A stretch of 64,000 nt of DNA from Sphingorhabdus profundilacus. GTDB taxonomy: Bacteria; Pseudomonadota; Alphaproteobacteria; Sphingomonadales; Sphingomonadaceae. The DNA lies in NCBI RefSeq assembly GCF_009769755.1, contig NZ_SDWJ01000001.1, positions 1,116,001 through 1,180,000 on the forward strand. Reading direction: 5' to 3'. How positions within the stretch are numbered: position 1 is the stretch's first letter; each line of letters opens with the position of its first letter. Positions 1-8,863 of this stretch are shown in pieces. The notes beneath the pieces were generated by a model, which saw only the letters and a list, made by a program, of their open reading frames with translations, searched no databases and was not told where the DNA came from. Made by a program: the position numbers and the translations under genes.

Positions 1-1
1 A

Positions 2-727
2 CAGGTTGCCGCCCGCCTGAAATGGCCGTGCATCCGGATTAACCTCGACGCGCATATCAGCCGTATCGACCTGATTGGCCGTGACGCCATAGTATTGCGC
101 GACGGACAACAGGTCACCGAGTTTCGCGAAGGATTGCTGCCTTGGGCGCTCCAGACACCGACCGCGCTGGTATTTGACGAATATGATGCCGGTCGGCCCG
201 ACGTGATGTTTGTGATCCAGCGGGTTTTGGAAACCGAGGGCAAGTTGACGCTGCTCGACCAGAATCGCGTCATCCGTCCGAACCCTTTTTTCCGCTTGTT
301 TGCCACGGCCAACACCGTTGGTCTTGGCGATACCAGCGGTCTGTATCACGGCACGCAGGCGATTAACCAGGGTCAGATGGACCGTTGGAACATCGTTGTC
401 GGCCTCAACTATCTGCCCGCGCAGGTTGAAAGTGAAATCGTGCTCGCCAAGGCATCGGGCACTGATGCCGCCAGCGTTGCCAATATGGTCAAGGTTGCCG
501 ATCTTACGCGACAAGGCTTTATCAACGGCGATATATCCACGGTGATGAGCCCGCGTACTGTAATCACCTGGGCCCAAAACACCGCCATTTTCAAGGATGT
601 CGGCTTCGCGTTCCGCCTGTCGTTCCTGAACAAATGCGATGAAGCTGAACGCGCACTGGTCGCCGAATATTACCAGCGCGTTTTCGGCAAGGATTTGCCG
701 GAAAGCGTGGTTGGAAAATCTGGCTAA
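2..727 (+). CDS. cobS: Cobaltochelatase subunit CobS (5' end outside window)
   Basis: AAA+ ATPase subunit of the CobNST-type cobaltochelatase, which drives ATP-dependent metal insertion together with the VWA protein CobT. The reading frame is open to the window edge, so the Walker A region lies outside; the first ATG-like start inside the frame is not the true start. Visible are the Walker B motif (LVFDEYDAG), the following sensor segment [11 protein letters not shown], and the arginine-containing stretch at the C-terminus. cobT lies two genes downstream on the same strand, which supports the assignment. No cobN or other corrin-ring gene is visible, so the pair may serve a different MoxR/VWA-type chaperone role; the family call itself is secure. 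Confidence 0.93.
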   Translation, partial: QVAARLKWPCIRINLDAHISRIDLIGRDAIVLRDGQQVTEFREGLLPWALQTPTALVFDEYDAGRPDVMFVIQRVLETEGKLTLLDQNRVIRPNPFFRLFATANTVGLGDTSGLYHGTQAINQGQMDRWNIVVGLNYLPAQVESEIVLAKASGTDAASVANMVKVADLTRQGFINGDISTVMSPRTVITWAQNTAIFKDVGFAFRLSFLNKCDEAERALVAEYYQRVFGKDLPESVVGKSG

Positions 728-769
728 GCTATGGGGTATTTCCCCCGACCGTTACTTCAGGAACATGAT

Positions 770-1306
770 ATGAAACGCCTTGTCCTCATCATCGCCCTTA
801 TTTTCGCTGCCGCCCCGGCATTTGCGGCATTGAAACCCGGTGCGCGCACAACGGACTTCACGACGCAGGCTGTTCTGGCAGGCGATACCTATACCTATAA
901 TCTCAAAAAGGCACTGAAACGGGGGCCGGTCGTCCTTTACTTCTATCCCAAGGCTTTCACCTCGGGCTGCACCGTTGAGGCACATGAATTTTCAGAAGCT
1001 GCCGATGATTTTGCCGCTTATGGAGCATCGATCATCGGAATGTCCGCCGATAAGATCGATACGCTGAAGAAATTTTCCGTCGAAGCCTGCCGGAATAAAT
1101 TCACCGTGGGTGTGGCATCCAAACCGGTTATCAAAGCCTATAATGTCAGCCTGCCTGTCATGGGCGGATCGAACCGCACGACTTATGTTATCGCGCCGGA
1201 TGGGAACATTCTCTTTGCCTATTCGGAACTGGGCGTCAAAGGCCATGTTTCTGGCGCTTTGAAGGCGGTGAAAGATTGGCGCGCGGCAAATCCCAAAGGA
1301 AATTGA
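770..1306 (+). CDS. Exported peroxiredoxin (AhpC/TSA, BCP-like)
   Basis: Thiol peroxidase of the peroxiredoxin family, 178 aa. I chose the ATG at 770 because it follows an AGGAAC ribosome site and starts a clean signal peptide (KRLVLIIALIFAAAPAFA), so the enzyme probably acts in the periplasm. The peroxidatic cysteine motif PxxxTxxC is intact (P60-x3-T64-x2-C67) and a possible resolving cysteine is at C107 in FSVEACRNKF. It sits 42 bp after cobS and its stop codon overlaps the start of the next gene (TGATG), so it belongs to the cobS-cobT transcription unit. Its role there is not known; protection of a secreted or metal-related function is only a guess. Confidence 0.88.
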   Translation: MKRLVLIIALIFAAAPAFAALKPGARTTDFTTQAVLAGDTYTYNLKKALKRGPVVLYFYPKAFTSGCTVEAHEFSEAADDFAAYGASIIGMSADKIDTLKKFSVEACRNKFTVGVASKPVIKAYNVSLPVMGGSNRTTYVIAPDGNILFAYSELGVKGHVSGALKAVKDWRAANPKGN

Positions 1307-2505
1307 TGCAGCGTTTGTTGGCCATTCTATTTGTTCCGCTGGTGCTTTCCGGCTGCAGCGTGGCCGTCCAATATGGAGATATTCCGCATAGCCAGCTGGC
1401 CGAGAGTCCCCGCTGTAATCCTGACAAAAGCGATGCAAGCGCTGTCGCTGGCAAAGACTATTTCGCGGTAACAAGCCGCCTGCCCGATTGTCTTGGTGAC
1501 AATGTGTCGTTGACAAATCACCGCACAGACCGGGTCCGATATGCGCGTTTTGCGCCACCCCGGATGATCAAGCCTGCCAAGGGAAAAGAGCAGACGATTG
1601 TGCCGCTTGCGTTCCAGCCTGAATCGGACTGGTGGGACGGACTGCGGGATGCGGCCAATCTTCGTAAAGGGCGCGTGCTCCTATATGTGCATGGCTATCG
1701 CGAAACATTTCCTTCCACTGCGAAAGATACTGTGCAGATTACTTCACTCTCGCAATTTGACGGCCCGATCATCCAGTATAGCTGGCCATCACAGGGCAAT
1801 TTGCTGAGTTATGCTGTGGATGAGACCAATATGTATTGGGACGAACGAAATTTTCGTAATTTCCTGACCAAATTGGCGCGGCAACAATGGGTGAAGGAAA
1901 TTGTCATCGTCTCCCATTCGCTTGGCGCCCGTCTGGTTATCCCGGCGGTGGAATATGTGGACCGGACCTCAACCAACGCCGATTCCAGTAATATTTCCAA
2001 TATCATATTGGCATCACCTGACGTTGATCGTGAAGATTTTGAGCGCGATATCGCCGAAGAGGTTCTGGCTGCGCGGCGTGTGAATAATGACCGGCGCATT
2101 ACCGTTTACGCATCTCTTAATGACAAGGCGTTGGCGGTGTCGCGTGCGTTACACGGCTATCCTCGCCTTGGCTCACCTTACTGTTTCAATCCATTTGAAG
2201 CCAGGGAGCTGATCGCCAAGGGCATTCCGGCGCGATGCTTTGCGACAAAAACCAAATATGAAACGCAGCCCAGTAAAACCGGTTTCACCGTCGTCGATAC
2301 GACAGATGTCACCAGCGGAGGTAGCGGACATAGCGATTATTTACGTAGTATAGCCGTCTGCCGTGATTTCGCTGCAACCGTCAATGGTGCGCGTGAAAAT
2401 GCCGACCGCATAGCCACGCAAAACGCGCATGTGTTCAGATTGCAACCCAGCGGAAAAGTGACCAAGGAACAGGTGGCGGCTGCATGTAAATGGGCGGTTG
2501 AATAA
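1306..2505 (+). CDS. Lipoprotein alpha/beta hydrolase (DUF900-like)
   Basis: Predicted alpha/beta-hydrolase of 399 aa, anchored as a lipoprotein. The start at 1306 overlaps the stop of the peroxiredoxin gene. The N-terminus has a short hydrophobic signal ending in a lipobox (LSGC, lipid-modified Cys17). The nucleophile elbow reads SHSLG with Ser205, preceded by an oxyanion-type HG pair in LLYVHGYRE near residue 128, and the SPDVDRED segment matches the acidic residue region of DUF900 proteins. The ATG of cobT overlaps its stop codon (TAATG), so translation is probably coupled. Substrate unknown. Confidence 0.8.
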   Translation: MQRLLAILFVPLVLSGCSVAVQYGDIPHSQLAESPRCNPDKSDASAVAGKDYFAVTSRLPDCLGDNVSLTNHRTDRVRYARFAPPRMIKPAKGKEQTIVPLAFQPESDWWDGLRDAANLRKGRVLLYVHGYRETFPSTAKDTVQITSLSQFDGPIIQYSWPSQGNLLSYAVDETNMYWDERNFRNFLTKLARQQWVKEIVIVSHSLGARLVIPAVEYVDRTSTNADSSNISNIILASPDVDREDFERDIAEEVLAARRVNNDRRITVYASLNDKALAVSRALHGYPRLGSPYCFNPFEARELIAKGIPARCFATKTKYETQPSKTGFTVVDTTDVTSGGSGHSDYLRSIAVCRDFAATVNGARENADRIATQNAHVFRLQPSGKVTKEQVAAACKWAVE

Positions 2506-4319
2506 TGGCAGGCGAATCCCCGTTGGAACAATTCAAGCAGGTGCTGACTGGTACAGCCCGCGCCATTGCCCATGAACCCGAGGTAGAACTGGCCTTCACC
2601 GCCGACGCGCCTTCGCAATCGGGCAAGAATTTTAAAGTGCCAATGCCTGGCCGCCTTTTACCGCCCGATCAAGTCGCCGAGGCACGGGGTTTTGCCGACA
2701 GTTTTGCGCTCAAATTGAAACATCACAATGCGTCCCGTCATGCCGCACTCCGCCCATCCGAAGCAATTGCTGGGGCCGCCTTTGACGCCGTTGAAAATGC
2801 CCGTGTCGAAGCACTGGGTTCGCGCAATATGGCTGGTGTCGCAGCCAATCTTGCCCATTCGCTTGACCTGAAACTCCGCACCGACCCGATCAGCCGCGCA
2901 CAATCGGCAGACGAAGTACCGATCTCTACGGCGCTGTCGCTGATCGTGCGCGAACGCCTGACCGGCACTGCGGTGCCCGAAAGTGCCGCTGCGGGTGTCG
3001 ACATGTTACGCGGCTGGATCGAGGACAAGGCCGGTAGCGATCTGGACGCACTCGGCCTTGCACTCGACGACCAATCGGCTTTTGCCGCTCTGACGCAAAG
3101 CATGTTGGAGCATCTCAATCTCACCGAAGGTGATATCGACCCGTCCGATGCCGACGACGGCGGAGATGATTCAGACGAGCAACAAGAGCAAGACGGGGAA
3201 AGCGAAGACGACGGCGAAGGTGAAGCCGGTCAATCCGAAGCCCGCGCGCAGCCCCAAGATGGCGAAGGCGAAGAGACCGAGGCCGACTATGACGGCGAAG
3301 ACATGGACGACCAAGATAGCGCCGACGGTGAAATGGGCGACGACGGCATGCAGCCCGTTACCCCGCAGCGGCGCAACTGGGACCATTTGCCGCAAAGCGA
3401 CTATAAAATCTGGTCGACCAAATATGACGAGACGATCACCGCGACCGAACTGGCCGACGAAGAAGAGTTGAACCGCCTTCGCGCTTATCTCGATCAGCAA
3501 TTGTCCAACCTGCAATCGGTGGTCACCAAACTCGCCAACCGGCTGCAGCGCCGCTTGATGGCGCAGCAGAACCGCAGTTGGGATTTCGATCAGGAAGAAG
3601 GCATGCTGGACGCCGCGCGGCTGGCGCGCGTTGTTGTGTCCCCGGGAAGCTCGCTTTCATACAAGGTGGAGCGCGAAACCGATTTCCGCGACACGGTCGT
3701 GACCCTGTTGCTCGACAATAGCGGTTCGATGCGTGGCCGCCCGATCAGCATTGCGGCGATCAGCGCTGATATCTTGGCGCGCACACTTGAACGCTGCGGT
3801 GTGAAAACGGAGATATTGGGCTTTACAACTCGCGCCTGGAAAGGCGGACAGGCGCGCGAAGACTGGCTTGCATCCGGTCGTTCGCCCATGCCGGGTCGTC
3901 TGAATGACCTGCGACATATCATCTACAAAAAGGCCGATGAGCCTTGGCGGCACGCGAAGCGCAATCTCGGCCTGATGATGCGCGAGGGGTTGTTAAAGGA
4001 AAATATCGACGGCGAGGCTTTGCTCTGGGCGCATAACCGCCTCATTGCTCGGGCAGAAGACCGCCGCATATTGATGGTGATCTCCGACGGTGCGCCAGTC
4101 GACGACAGCACCCTGTCGGTCAACCATGGCGGCTATCTCGAACAACATCTACGCAAGGTCATCGAAATGATCGAAACCCGCTCGCCCGTTCAACTGGTCG
4201 CCATCGGCATCGGCCATGACGTGACGCGCTATTACAAACGCGCTGTGACCATCATGGACGCCGAACAACTGGGCGGGACGATGATCGAGCAACTGGCAGG
4301 CTTGTTTGACGAGGAGTGA
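2505..4319 (+). CDS. cobT: Cobaltochelatase subunit CobT
   Basis: VWA-domain partner of CobS, 604 aa, the usual length for CobT. The order is an N-terminal helical domain (about 1-200), a long highly acidic low-complexity linker (about 205-285, rich in D, E, G and Q), and a C-terminal von Willebrand A domain with an intact metal-ion-dependent adhesion motif ([10 protein letters not shown], DxSxS). In B12 synthesis CobS-CobT form a chaperone-like complex that acts with CobN; no cobN is visible here. The gene overlaps the upstream lipoprotein gene by one base. Confidence 0.93.
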   Translation: MAGESPLEQFKQVLTGTARAIAHEPEVELAFTADAPSQSGKNFKVPMPGRLLPPDQVAEARGFADSFALKLKHHNASRHAALRPSEAIAGAAFDAVENARVEALGSRNMAGVAANLAHSLDLKLRTDPISRAQSADEVPISTALSLIVRERLTGTAVPESAAAGVDMLRGWIEDKAGSDLDALGLALDDQSAFAALTQSMLEHLNLTEGDIDPSDADDGGDDSDEQQEQDGESEDDGEGEAGQSEARAQPQDGEGEETEADYDGEDMDDQDSADGEMGDDGMQPVTPQRRNWDHLPQSDYKIWSTKYDETITATELADEEELNRLRAYLDQQLSNLQSVVTKLANRLQRRLMAQQNRSWDFDQEEGMLDAARLARVVVSPGSSLSYKVERETDFRDTVVTLLLDNSGSMRGRPISIAAISADILARTLERCGVKTEILGFTTRAWKGGQAREDWLASGRSPMPGRLNDLRHIIYKKADEPWRHAKRNLGLMMREGLLKENIDGEALLWAHNRLIARAEDRRILMVISDGAPVDDSTLSVNHGGYLEQHLRKVIEMIETRSPVQLVAIGIGHDVTRYYKRAVTIMDAEQLGGTMIEQLAGLFDEE

Positions 4320-4321
4320 GT

Positions 4322-4358
4322 TTGACAGATCATATATAATATGATTAAGTATGATCAT
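4322..4358 (+). promoter_or_regulatory. Promoter/operator region of ParDE-like pair 1
   Basis: A TTGACA hexamer at 4322-4327 is followed by an inverted repeat ATCATAT-ATA-ATATGAT (4329-4345) and, ten bases further, a palindrome ATGATCAT (4351-4358) that contains the start codon. Repeated ATGAT/ATCAT half-sites one helical turn apart are what ribbon-helix-helix autorepressors usually bind. The assignment as operator is inference. Confidence 0.5.
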
Positions 4359-4641
4359 GTCCAAACTTGAACGCATTACCGTCACCATGCCTGAAGAAAT
4401 GGCCGCCAGAATGCGAGCCGCTGTCGAATCGGGTGAATACGCCACCACGAGCGAAATCGTCCGCGAGGCGTTGCGTGATTGGCAAGAGTATCAGGAAAGG
4501 CGACTGTTAAAACTTGAAAAACTGCGCGATCTAATTGCCGAAGGTGAAAGAGGTCCATATCGGTCGGCGACCGAAGTGCTTGATGAACTTGAAGCGAAAT
4601 ACCTCAAGATAGCTGAATTGACGAAAAACTCCGCTGCATGA
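4351..4641 (+). CDS. Ribbon-helix-helix antitoxin, ParD-like
   Basis: Small DNA-binding antitoxin, 96 aa at most (a second ATG at 4357 would shorten it by two residues). The N-terminus ITVTMPEEMAARM is the beta strand and first helix of a CopG/ParD ribbon-helix-helix fold, followed by YATTSEIVREALRDWQ, the second helix typical of ParD. The charged C-terminal half would bind the toxin. It overlaps the following toxin gene by 4 bp (ATGA), the usual arrangement for co-translated toxin-antitoxin pairs, and an inverted repeat lies over its start. Confidence 0.88.
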   Translation: MIMSKLERITVTMPEEMAARMRAAVESGEYATTSEIVREALRDWQEYQERRLLKLEKLRDLIAEGERGPYRSATEVLDELEAKYLKIAELTKNSAA

Positions 4642-4925
4642 TTGAACTTGTAATTTCCAATAGCGCAGAAAATGACATTGATTCCATCGCAGCCTACATC
4701 GCCCAGGACAATCCGACACGTGCCGTGACGTTCATTGCGGAAATACGAGCAAAATTCCTCGAAATTGCAGAGCGTCCGAACAGTTTTCCGGAAAAGGCGT
4801 TGTGGCGCAAGGGTAAACGTTCAGCCATAACTGGTAAATACCACATCATATTTGAAATCAAGCCAACGGTCATTGAAATCGATCGAATCTTGCATGGCGC
4901 AAGAAACATCCCGGAAATTTTATAG
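4638..4925 (+). CDS. ParE/RelE-superfamily toxin
   Basis: Toxin of 95 aa with the RelE/ParE fold pattern: an N-terminal strand IELVISNSAENDIDSIAAYIA, a helix with NPTRAVTFIAEIR, and the C-terminal strand block YHIIFEIKPTVIEIDRILHGARN, which has the HGARN ending common to ParE proteins. ParE members poison gyrase whereas RelE members cut mRNA; the sequence pattern and the ParD-type partner favour ParE. It is translationally coupled to the antitoxin and ends two bases before the nitroreductase start. Confidence 0.85.
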   Translation: MIELVISNSAENDIDSIAAYIAQDNPTRAVTFIAEIRAKFLEIAERPNSFPEKALWRKGKRSAITGKYHIIFEIKPTVIEIDRILHGARNIPEIL

Positions 4926-4927
4926 AT

Positions 4928-5599
4928 ATGAACGTAACCGAAGCCGTCGCGACCCGCCGTTCGATCCGGCAGTTCCTGCATACACCCGTGCCACAAGATG
5001 TCCTCCAGCGTGTGCTTCAAAAGGCACAGCGGTCACCTTCGGGCGGCAATACGCAGCCGTGGAACGCGGTCATCCTGACCGGACAGCCGCTAACGGACCT
5101 GACCGCCAAGATCAAAGCCAAGGCAGCGACCGCGCCTTTGGGTGAAGGGCACGAATATGACATCTACCCCAAGGGGCTGGAGGGCCGTTATGAGGATCAG
5201 CGCCGCGGTGTCGGCAAGGCGATGTTCGATGCCCTCGGCCTTGCACGCGAAGATGGCGCTGGCCGTGTCGCGCAGATGATGAAAAACTGGGACAGCTTTG
5301 ATGCGCCCGTACAACTGTTCACCTACACCCGCAAATATATGGGGCCACCCCAATGGTCGGACATGGGCATGTGGTTACAGACCGTGATGTTGCTGCTGCG
5401 TGAAGAAGGCCTCGACAGTTGCGCGCAGGAAATCTGGGCTATGTACGGCACCTATATGCGCGAATTGCTGAACATCGATGATGACCATATCTTCTTCTGC
5501 GGCATGGCCATAGGATATCGCGACCCCGACGCACCGGTGAATGGCTTCACGGTTCCACGCGTGGAAATCGATCAAGCAATCCGCTGGGAAGGGTTTTAG
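4928..5599 (+). CDS. Nitroreductase family protein
   Basis: FMN-dependent NAD(P)H oxidoreductase of 223 aa. The N-terminal block VATRRSIRQFLHTPVP and SPSGGNTQPWNAVIL is the FMN-phosphate binding signature of the nitroreductase family, and the C-terminal DDHIFFCGMAIGYRDPDAPVN is the conserved core ending. Reduction of quinones or nitro compounds is the family activity; the natural substrate cannot be read from the sequence. It starts directly after the ParE-like toxin, so it may be read from the toxin-antitoxin promoter. Confidence 0.9.
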   Translation: MNVTEAVATRRSIRQFLHTPVPQDVLQRVLQKAQRSPSGGNTQPWNAVILTGQPLTDLTAKIKAKAATAPLGEGHEYDIYPKGLEGRYEDQRRGVGKAMFDALGLAREDGAGRVAQMMKNWDSFDAPVQLFTYTRKYMGPPQWSDMGMWLQTVMLLLREEGLDSCAQEIWAMYGTYMRELLNIDDDHIFFCGMAIGYRDPDAPVNGFTVPRVEIDQAIRWEGF

Positions 5600-5610
5600 G
5601 ATAATTACAC

Positions 5611-5700
5611 GTCATGCTGAACTTGTTTCAGCATCCATCGTGCAACCGAGAGCGGAGAGTTGCGAGGCGAAATGGACCCTGAAACAAGTTCAGGGTGACG
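5611..5700. repeat. Bipartite palindromic repeat, copy 1
   Basis: Two related palindromes in opposite orientation: TGCTGAACTTGTTTCAGCA (5614-5632) and ACCCTGAAACAAGTTCAGGGT (5676-5696). Each can fold into a hairpin and the two share the core GAACTTGTTTCA / TGAAACAAGTTC. The same arrangement recurs at five other intergenic places in the window. It fills the 141-bp gap before cysS. Confidence 0.85.
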
Positions 5701-5740
5701 GTGGCTTGACCTATTCGCGTAATTCCAGCATCGCCACCCC

Positions 5741-7174
5741 ATGACCGAATTACGCCTCTTCAACAGCCTGACCCGGCAACTTGAACCCTTTGTTCCCATC
5801 CATCCCGGCGAGGCGCGCGTCTACACTTGCGGCCCCACGGTCTATAACTATCCCCATATCGGCAATATGCGGGCTTATGTCTTCGCGGATACGTTGGGCC
5901 GCGTGCTTTCTTACAAAGGCTATAAGCTCACCCATGTCATCAACATCACCGATGTCGGCCATCTGACCGATGACGCCGATGCGGGTGAAGACAAGATGGA
6001 AAAGATGGCGGCCGAAAAAGCACAATCCATCTGGGATATCGCAAAGCATTATACCGAAGCCTATTGGGAAGACATCAGGGCACTCAATATCCGCCAACCG
6101 GCGCATTGGTCGATTGCTACCGACTATGTTCCCGCGATGATCGAGTTCGCGAAAAGCATAGCGGACAAGCATTGCTACGAACTGGAAAGCGGCCTCTATT
6201 TCGATACATCAACGGTCGCCAATTACGGCGCGCTGGCGCGGGCCAAAACCGAAGATGGAGAAGGCCGGATCGAACAAGTCGACGGCAAACGTCACGCCGC
6301 CGACTTTGCCATCTGGCGCAAGACGCCCGCCGGGGAATCGCGGCAGATGGAATGGGACAGCCCCTGGGGCAAAGGCGCGCCGGGCTGGCATCTGGAATGC
6401 TCGGTTATGTCCGAAGCTCTTCTAGGCCTGCCCTTTGACATTCACACCGGCGGCATCGACCACCGCGAAATCCACCACCCCAATGAAATTGCCCAAAACC
6501 AGGCGCGGTGCGGCGGCGACCATAGCGGTGCAAGGATCTGGATGCACAATAACTTCCTGATCGAACGCAGCGGCAAGATGAGTAAGTCATCGGGCGAGTT
6601 TTTGCGTGTGCAATTGCTGATCGACAAGGGCTTCCACCCCCTCGCCTATCGTTTGATGTGCTTACAGGCGCACTACCGCAGCGAATTAGAGTTTAGCTGG
6701 GAAGGGTTGCAAGCGGCGTTTGTGCGGTTGAAGCGGATGGTGATGGGGGTTGAGCAATTACGATCTAGCACTTCCCAACCCGCCACCAAGCCGGGAGAAT
6801 GGTGGTTTGAAAGACTTTCGGCTTTTGACGATTCAGTCTTGGATGATCTAAATACTCCGAAGGCCCTCATTTGGATTGACGACGTATTAGGGCTAAAAAA
6901 TGTCAACTCAGGCGAGCGGCTGGCCGTGATTAAAGATATGGACGCTGTCTTGGGCCTCAACCTTTTGATGCTCAACCGCCAAGACCTCCGCGTTCGCCCC
7001 AAATCCACACTCATCACCGAGGAGGAAATCGAAGCCGCCCTCACCACCCGCAAAGAAGCCCGGGCGGCCAAGGACTTCGCCCGCTCTGACGCGATCCGCG
7101 ATGACCTGATTGCAAAGGGCGTGGAAGTTATGGACGGCGACCCCCTCGGATGGGATTGGAAGCTGGATATATGA
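5741..7174 (+). CDS. cysS: Cysteinyl-tRNA synthetase
   Basis: Class I aminoacyl-tRNA synthetase charging tRNA-Cys, 477 aa, normal for bacterial CysS. The HIGH motif is present as HIGN (39-42), the KMSKS motif at 279-283, and the zinc/cysteine-selecting ligands are visible as C30, C220 and the HHPNE block (245-249). The C-terminal helical anticodon domain is complete, ending in DPLGWDWKL. The gene overlaps the next one by 4 bp (ATGA). Confidence 0.97.
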   Translation: MTELRLFNSLTRQLEPFVPIHPGEARVYTCGPTVYNYPHIGNMRAYVFADTLGRVLSYKGYKLTHVINITDVGHLTDDADAGEDKMEKMAAEKAQSIWDIAKHYTEAYWEDIRALNIRQPAHWSIATDYVPAMIEFAKSIADKHCYELESGLYFDTSTVANYGALARAKTEDGEGRIEQVDGKRHAADFAIWRKTPAGESRQMEWDSPWGKGAPGWHLECSVMSEALLGLPFDIHTGGIDHREIHHPNEIAQNQARCGGDHSGARIWMHNNFLIERSGKMSKSSGEFLRVQLLIDKGFHPLAYRLMCLQAHYRSELEFSWEGLQAAFVRLKRMVMGVEQLRSSTSQPATKPGEWWFERLSAFDDSVLDDLNTPKALIWIDDVLGLKNVNSGERLAVIKDMDAVLGLNLLMLNRQDLRVRPKSTLITEEEIEAALTTRKEARAAKDFARSDAIRDDLIAKGVEVMDGDPLGWDWKLDI

Positions 7175-7527
7175 TGCTGAAGATTGCATGGCTTGTTCTT
7201 GCTGCGGTGCATGCCACGCCCGCCCTCGCATTTTTCAGGCCGGCTACTCTCACAACATTGTATCGCCTAGACAACTCCAATCCGCTTTTCCTCTTAATGC
7301 ACCACCGCGCCGCGTTGTTCGTTGCAGTATTCGCACTCTGCCTTTGGTCGGCGTTCGACAGCCAACCACGGCGTGCCGCCGTGGTGGTGACCGGTATTAG
7401 CATGCTCTCCTTTCTTGCACTCTATTTCCTGAATGATAGCCCAAAACCGTTGAAGACCATTGCAATGGTCGATCTGGTGGGCATCCCGTTCCTTTTCTTC
7501 GTGGCATGGAAGGCTTTCTGGCGTTGA
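7171..7527 (+). CDS. Small integral membrane protein
   Basis: Protein of 118 aa with about four hydrophobic segments (around residues 3-20, 43-60, 67-84 and 95-113). The start at 7171 overlaps the cysS stop (ATGA), giving the N-terminus MMLKIAWLVLAAVHA. I do not recognise a characterised family; the architecture resembles small sphingomonad phosphopantetheine-adenylyltransferase-like or DoxX-like hypothetical membrane proteins but no catalytic motif is seen. Coupled to cysS upstream and to the dehydrogenase downstream. Confidence 0.75.
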   Translation: MMLKIAWLVLAAVHATPALAFFRPATLTTLYRLDNSNPLFLLMHHRAALFVAVFALCLWSAFDSQPRRAAVVVTGISMLSFLALYFLNDSPKPLKTIAMVDLVGIPFLFFVAWKAFWR

Positions 7528-8468
7528 CCAAAACCAAACTCGTAATGGCGGGCCTCGTCCGTCCATTGATTGAACCCCGCCTCCCTGAATGGGTGGAGCC
7601 GCACTGGTTCATGTCCAAAGACGAGGCATTGGAATTGGCGCCAATGGCCGAAATCGGATGGTTTGACATGTATGACAAGGCCGATATGGCCGCTGTTATC
7701 GGGGCCGCCACGCAGATGAAATGGCTCAATTCCATCTATGCCGGTGTCGATGGCATGCCTTTGGCCCAACTGAAAAAGCAAGGCTGCGTGGTCACCAACG
7801 GCGCGGGGATCAATGCGATTACCATCGCTGAATATGTTGTGATGGGAATGCTGACCATGGCGAAGGGTTATCGGGAGGTCGTGCGCGCGCAGGAGCGGCA
7901 CGAGTGGCTGCAGGACTCGCCGGGCAAGGTTGAACTTTACGGCTCCAAGGCTTTGCTGCTGGGCTATGGAGCGATCGGCAAGCTAATCGAGGAGCGGCTT
8001 AAACCCTTTGGCGTCGATGTCACCATCGTTCGCCGAACCCCTGGACGGACCAGCCTTGCGCCCGACGCGTGGCGGGCGCGTTTGGGCGAATTTGACTGGG
8101 TTATACTCGCCGTTCCTGCAACCGCAGAAACCGACGATATGATCGGCGCAGACGAGTTAGCGACTATGAAACAGAGTGCCGTGCTCATCAACATCGCGCG
8201 GGGTTCGGTCGTCGAACAGGAAGCGCTGGTAAACGCGCTTCGCGACAAGCAAATTGGCGGCGCTTTTCTGGATGTCACAACACCCGAACCCCTGCCCGCC
8301 GACCATCCCTTGTGGACGCTCGACAATGCCCACATCACCATGCACCTTTCGGGGCGGGCGCAGGACAAGATGTTTATCCGTTCCGCGACCCGTTTCTTTG
8401 AAAATCTCGACCGGTACCGAAAGGGCGAGAAACTGGAACCTCTTGTCAATCTGGATCTAGGATATTGA
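7524..8468 (+). CDS. D-isomer-specific 2-hydroxyacid dehydrogenase
   Basis: NAD(P)-dependent 2-hydroxyacid dehydrogenase, 314 aa. The Rossmann glycine motif is LLLGYGAIGKLIEERL (about 155-170), the conserved arginine is in NIARGSVVE, and the segment with the catalytic Glu/His near the C-terminus includes VTTPEPLPADHPLW and HITMHLSG. I chose TTG at 7524 because it overlaps the upstream stop (TTGA) and has GGAAGG about ten bases upstream; an ATG at 7506 without a ribosome site is the alternative. Likely substrates are glyoxylate, hydroxypyruvate or similar; the exact one is not readable. Confidence 0.85.
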   Translation: MTKTKLVMAGLVRPLIEPRLPEWVEPHWFMSKDEALELAPMAEIGWFDMYDKADMAAVIGAATQMKWLNSIYAGVDGMPLAQLKKQGCVVTNGAGINAITIAEYVVMGMLTMAKGYREVVRAQERHEWLQDSPGKVELYGSKALLLGYGAIGKLIEERLKPFGVDVTIVRRTPGRTSLAPDAWRARLGEFDWVILAVPATAETDDMIGADELATMKQSAVLINIARGSVVEQEALVNALRDKQIGGAFLDVTTPEPLPADHPLWTLDNAHITMHLSGRAQDKMFIRSATRFFENLDRYRKGEKLEPLVNLDLGY

Positions 8469-8470
8469 AT

Positions 8471-8863
8471 ATGGCGCATAACCCGGCTGAAATCTGGCAT
8501 AAGGTTGCCCTGTCACGCGATGTCGATGCGATTGCCGCGATCCTGCATGACGACTGCATATTTGAAAGCCCTGTGGTGCATACACCACAATTGGGCAAGG
8601 CGATTACCGCCAAATATCTGGCCGCCGCCGGACATACGCTTGGCAACAGCGATTTTGCCTATGTCGGGGAATGGCACCGGGAAAATTCGGCCATATTGGA
8701 ATTTCAGACGGTCATCGATGGGATTGCGATCAACGGCATCGATATGATCAGTTGTGACGACGACGGTCTTATCACCCATTTCAAGGTCATGGTCCGCCCG
8801 TTGAAGGCAATGAACATGCTCCATCAGAAAATGGGCGAGATGCTGATGAAGATGTCCGGGTGA
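8471..8863 (+). CDS. NTF2-like / SnoaL-like domain protein
   Basis: Protein of 130 aa with the NTF2-like cone fold pattern: MAHNPAEIWHKVALSRDVDAIAAILHDDCIFESPV is the first helix pair and strand common to the SnoaL-like group, and the last part (DGLITHFKVMVRPLKAMNMLHQKMGEML) is the closing sheet plus helix. Such proteins are either small enzymes (isomerases, dehydratases) or ligand binders; no defined activity can be given. It starts 2 bp after the dehydrogenase and overlaps the next gene by 4 bp (GTGA). Confidence 0.78.
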   Translation: MAHNPAEIWHKVALSRDVDAIAAILHDDCIFESPVVHTPQLGKAITAKYLAAAGHTLGNSDFAYVGEWHRENSAILEFQTVIDGIAINGIDMISCDDDGLITHFKVMVRPLKAMNMLHQKMGEMLMKMSG

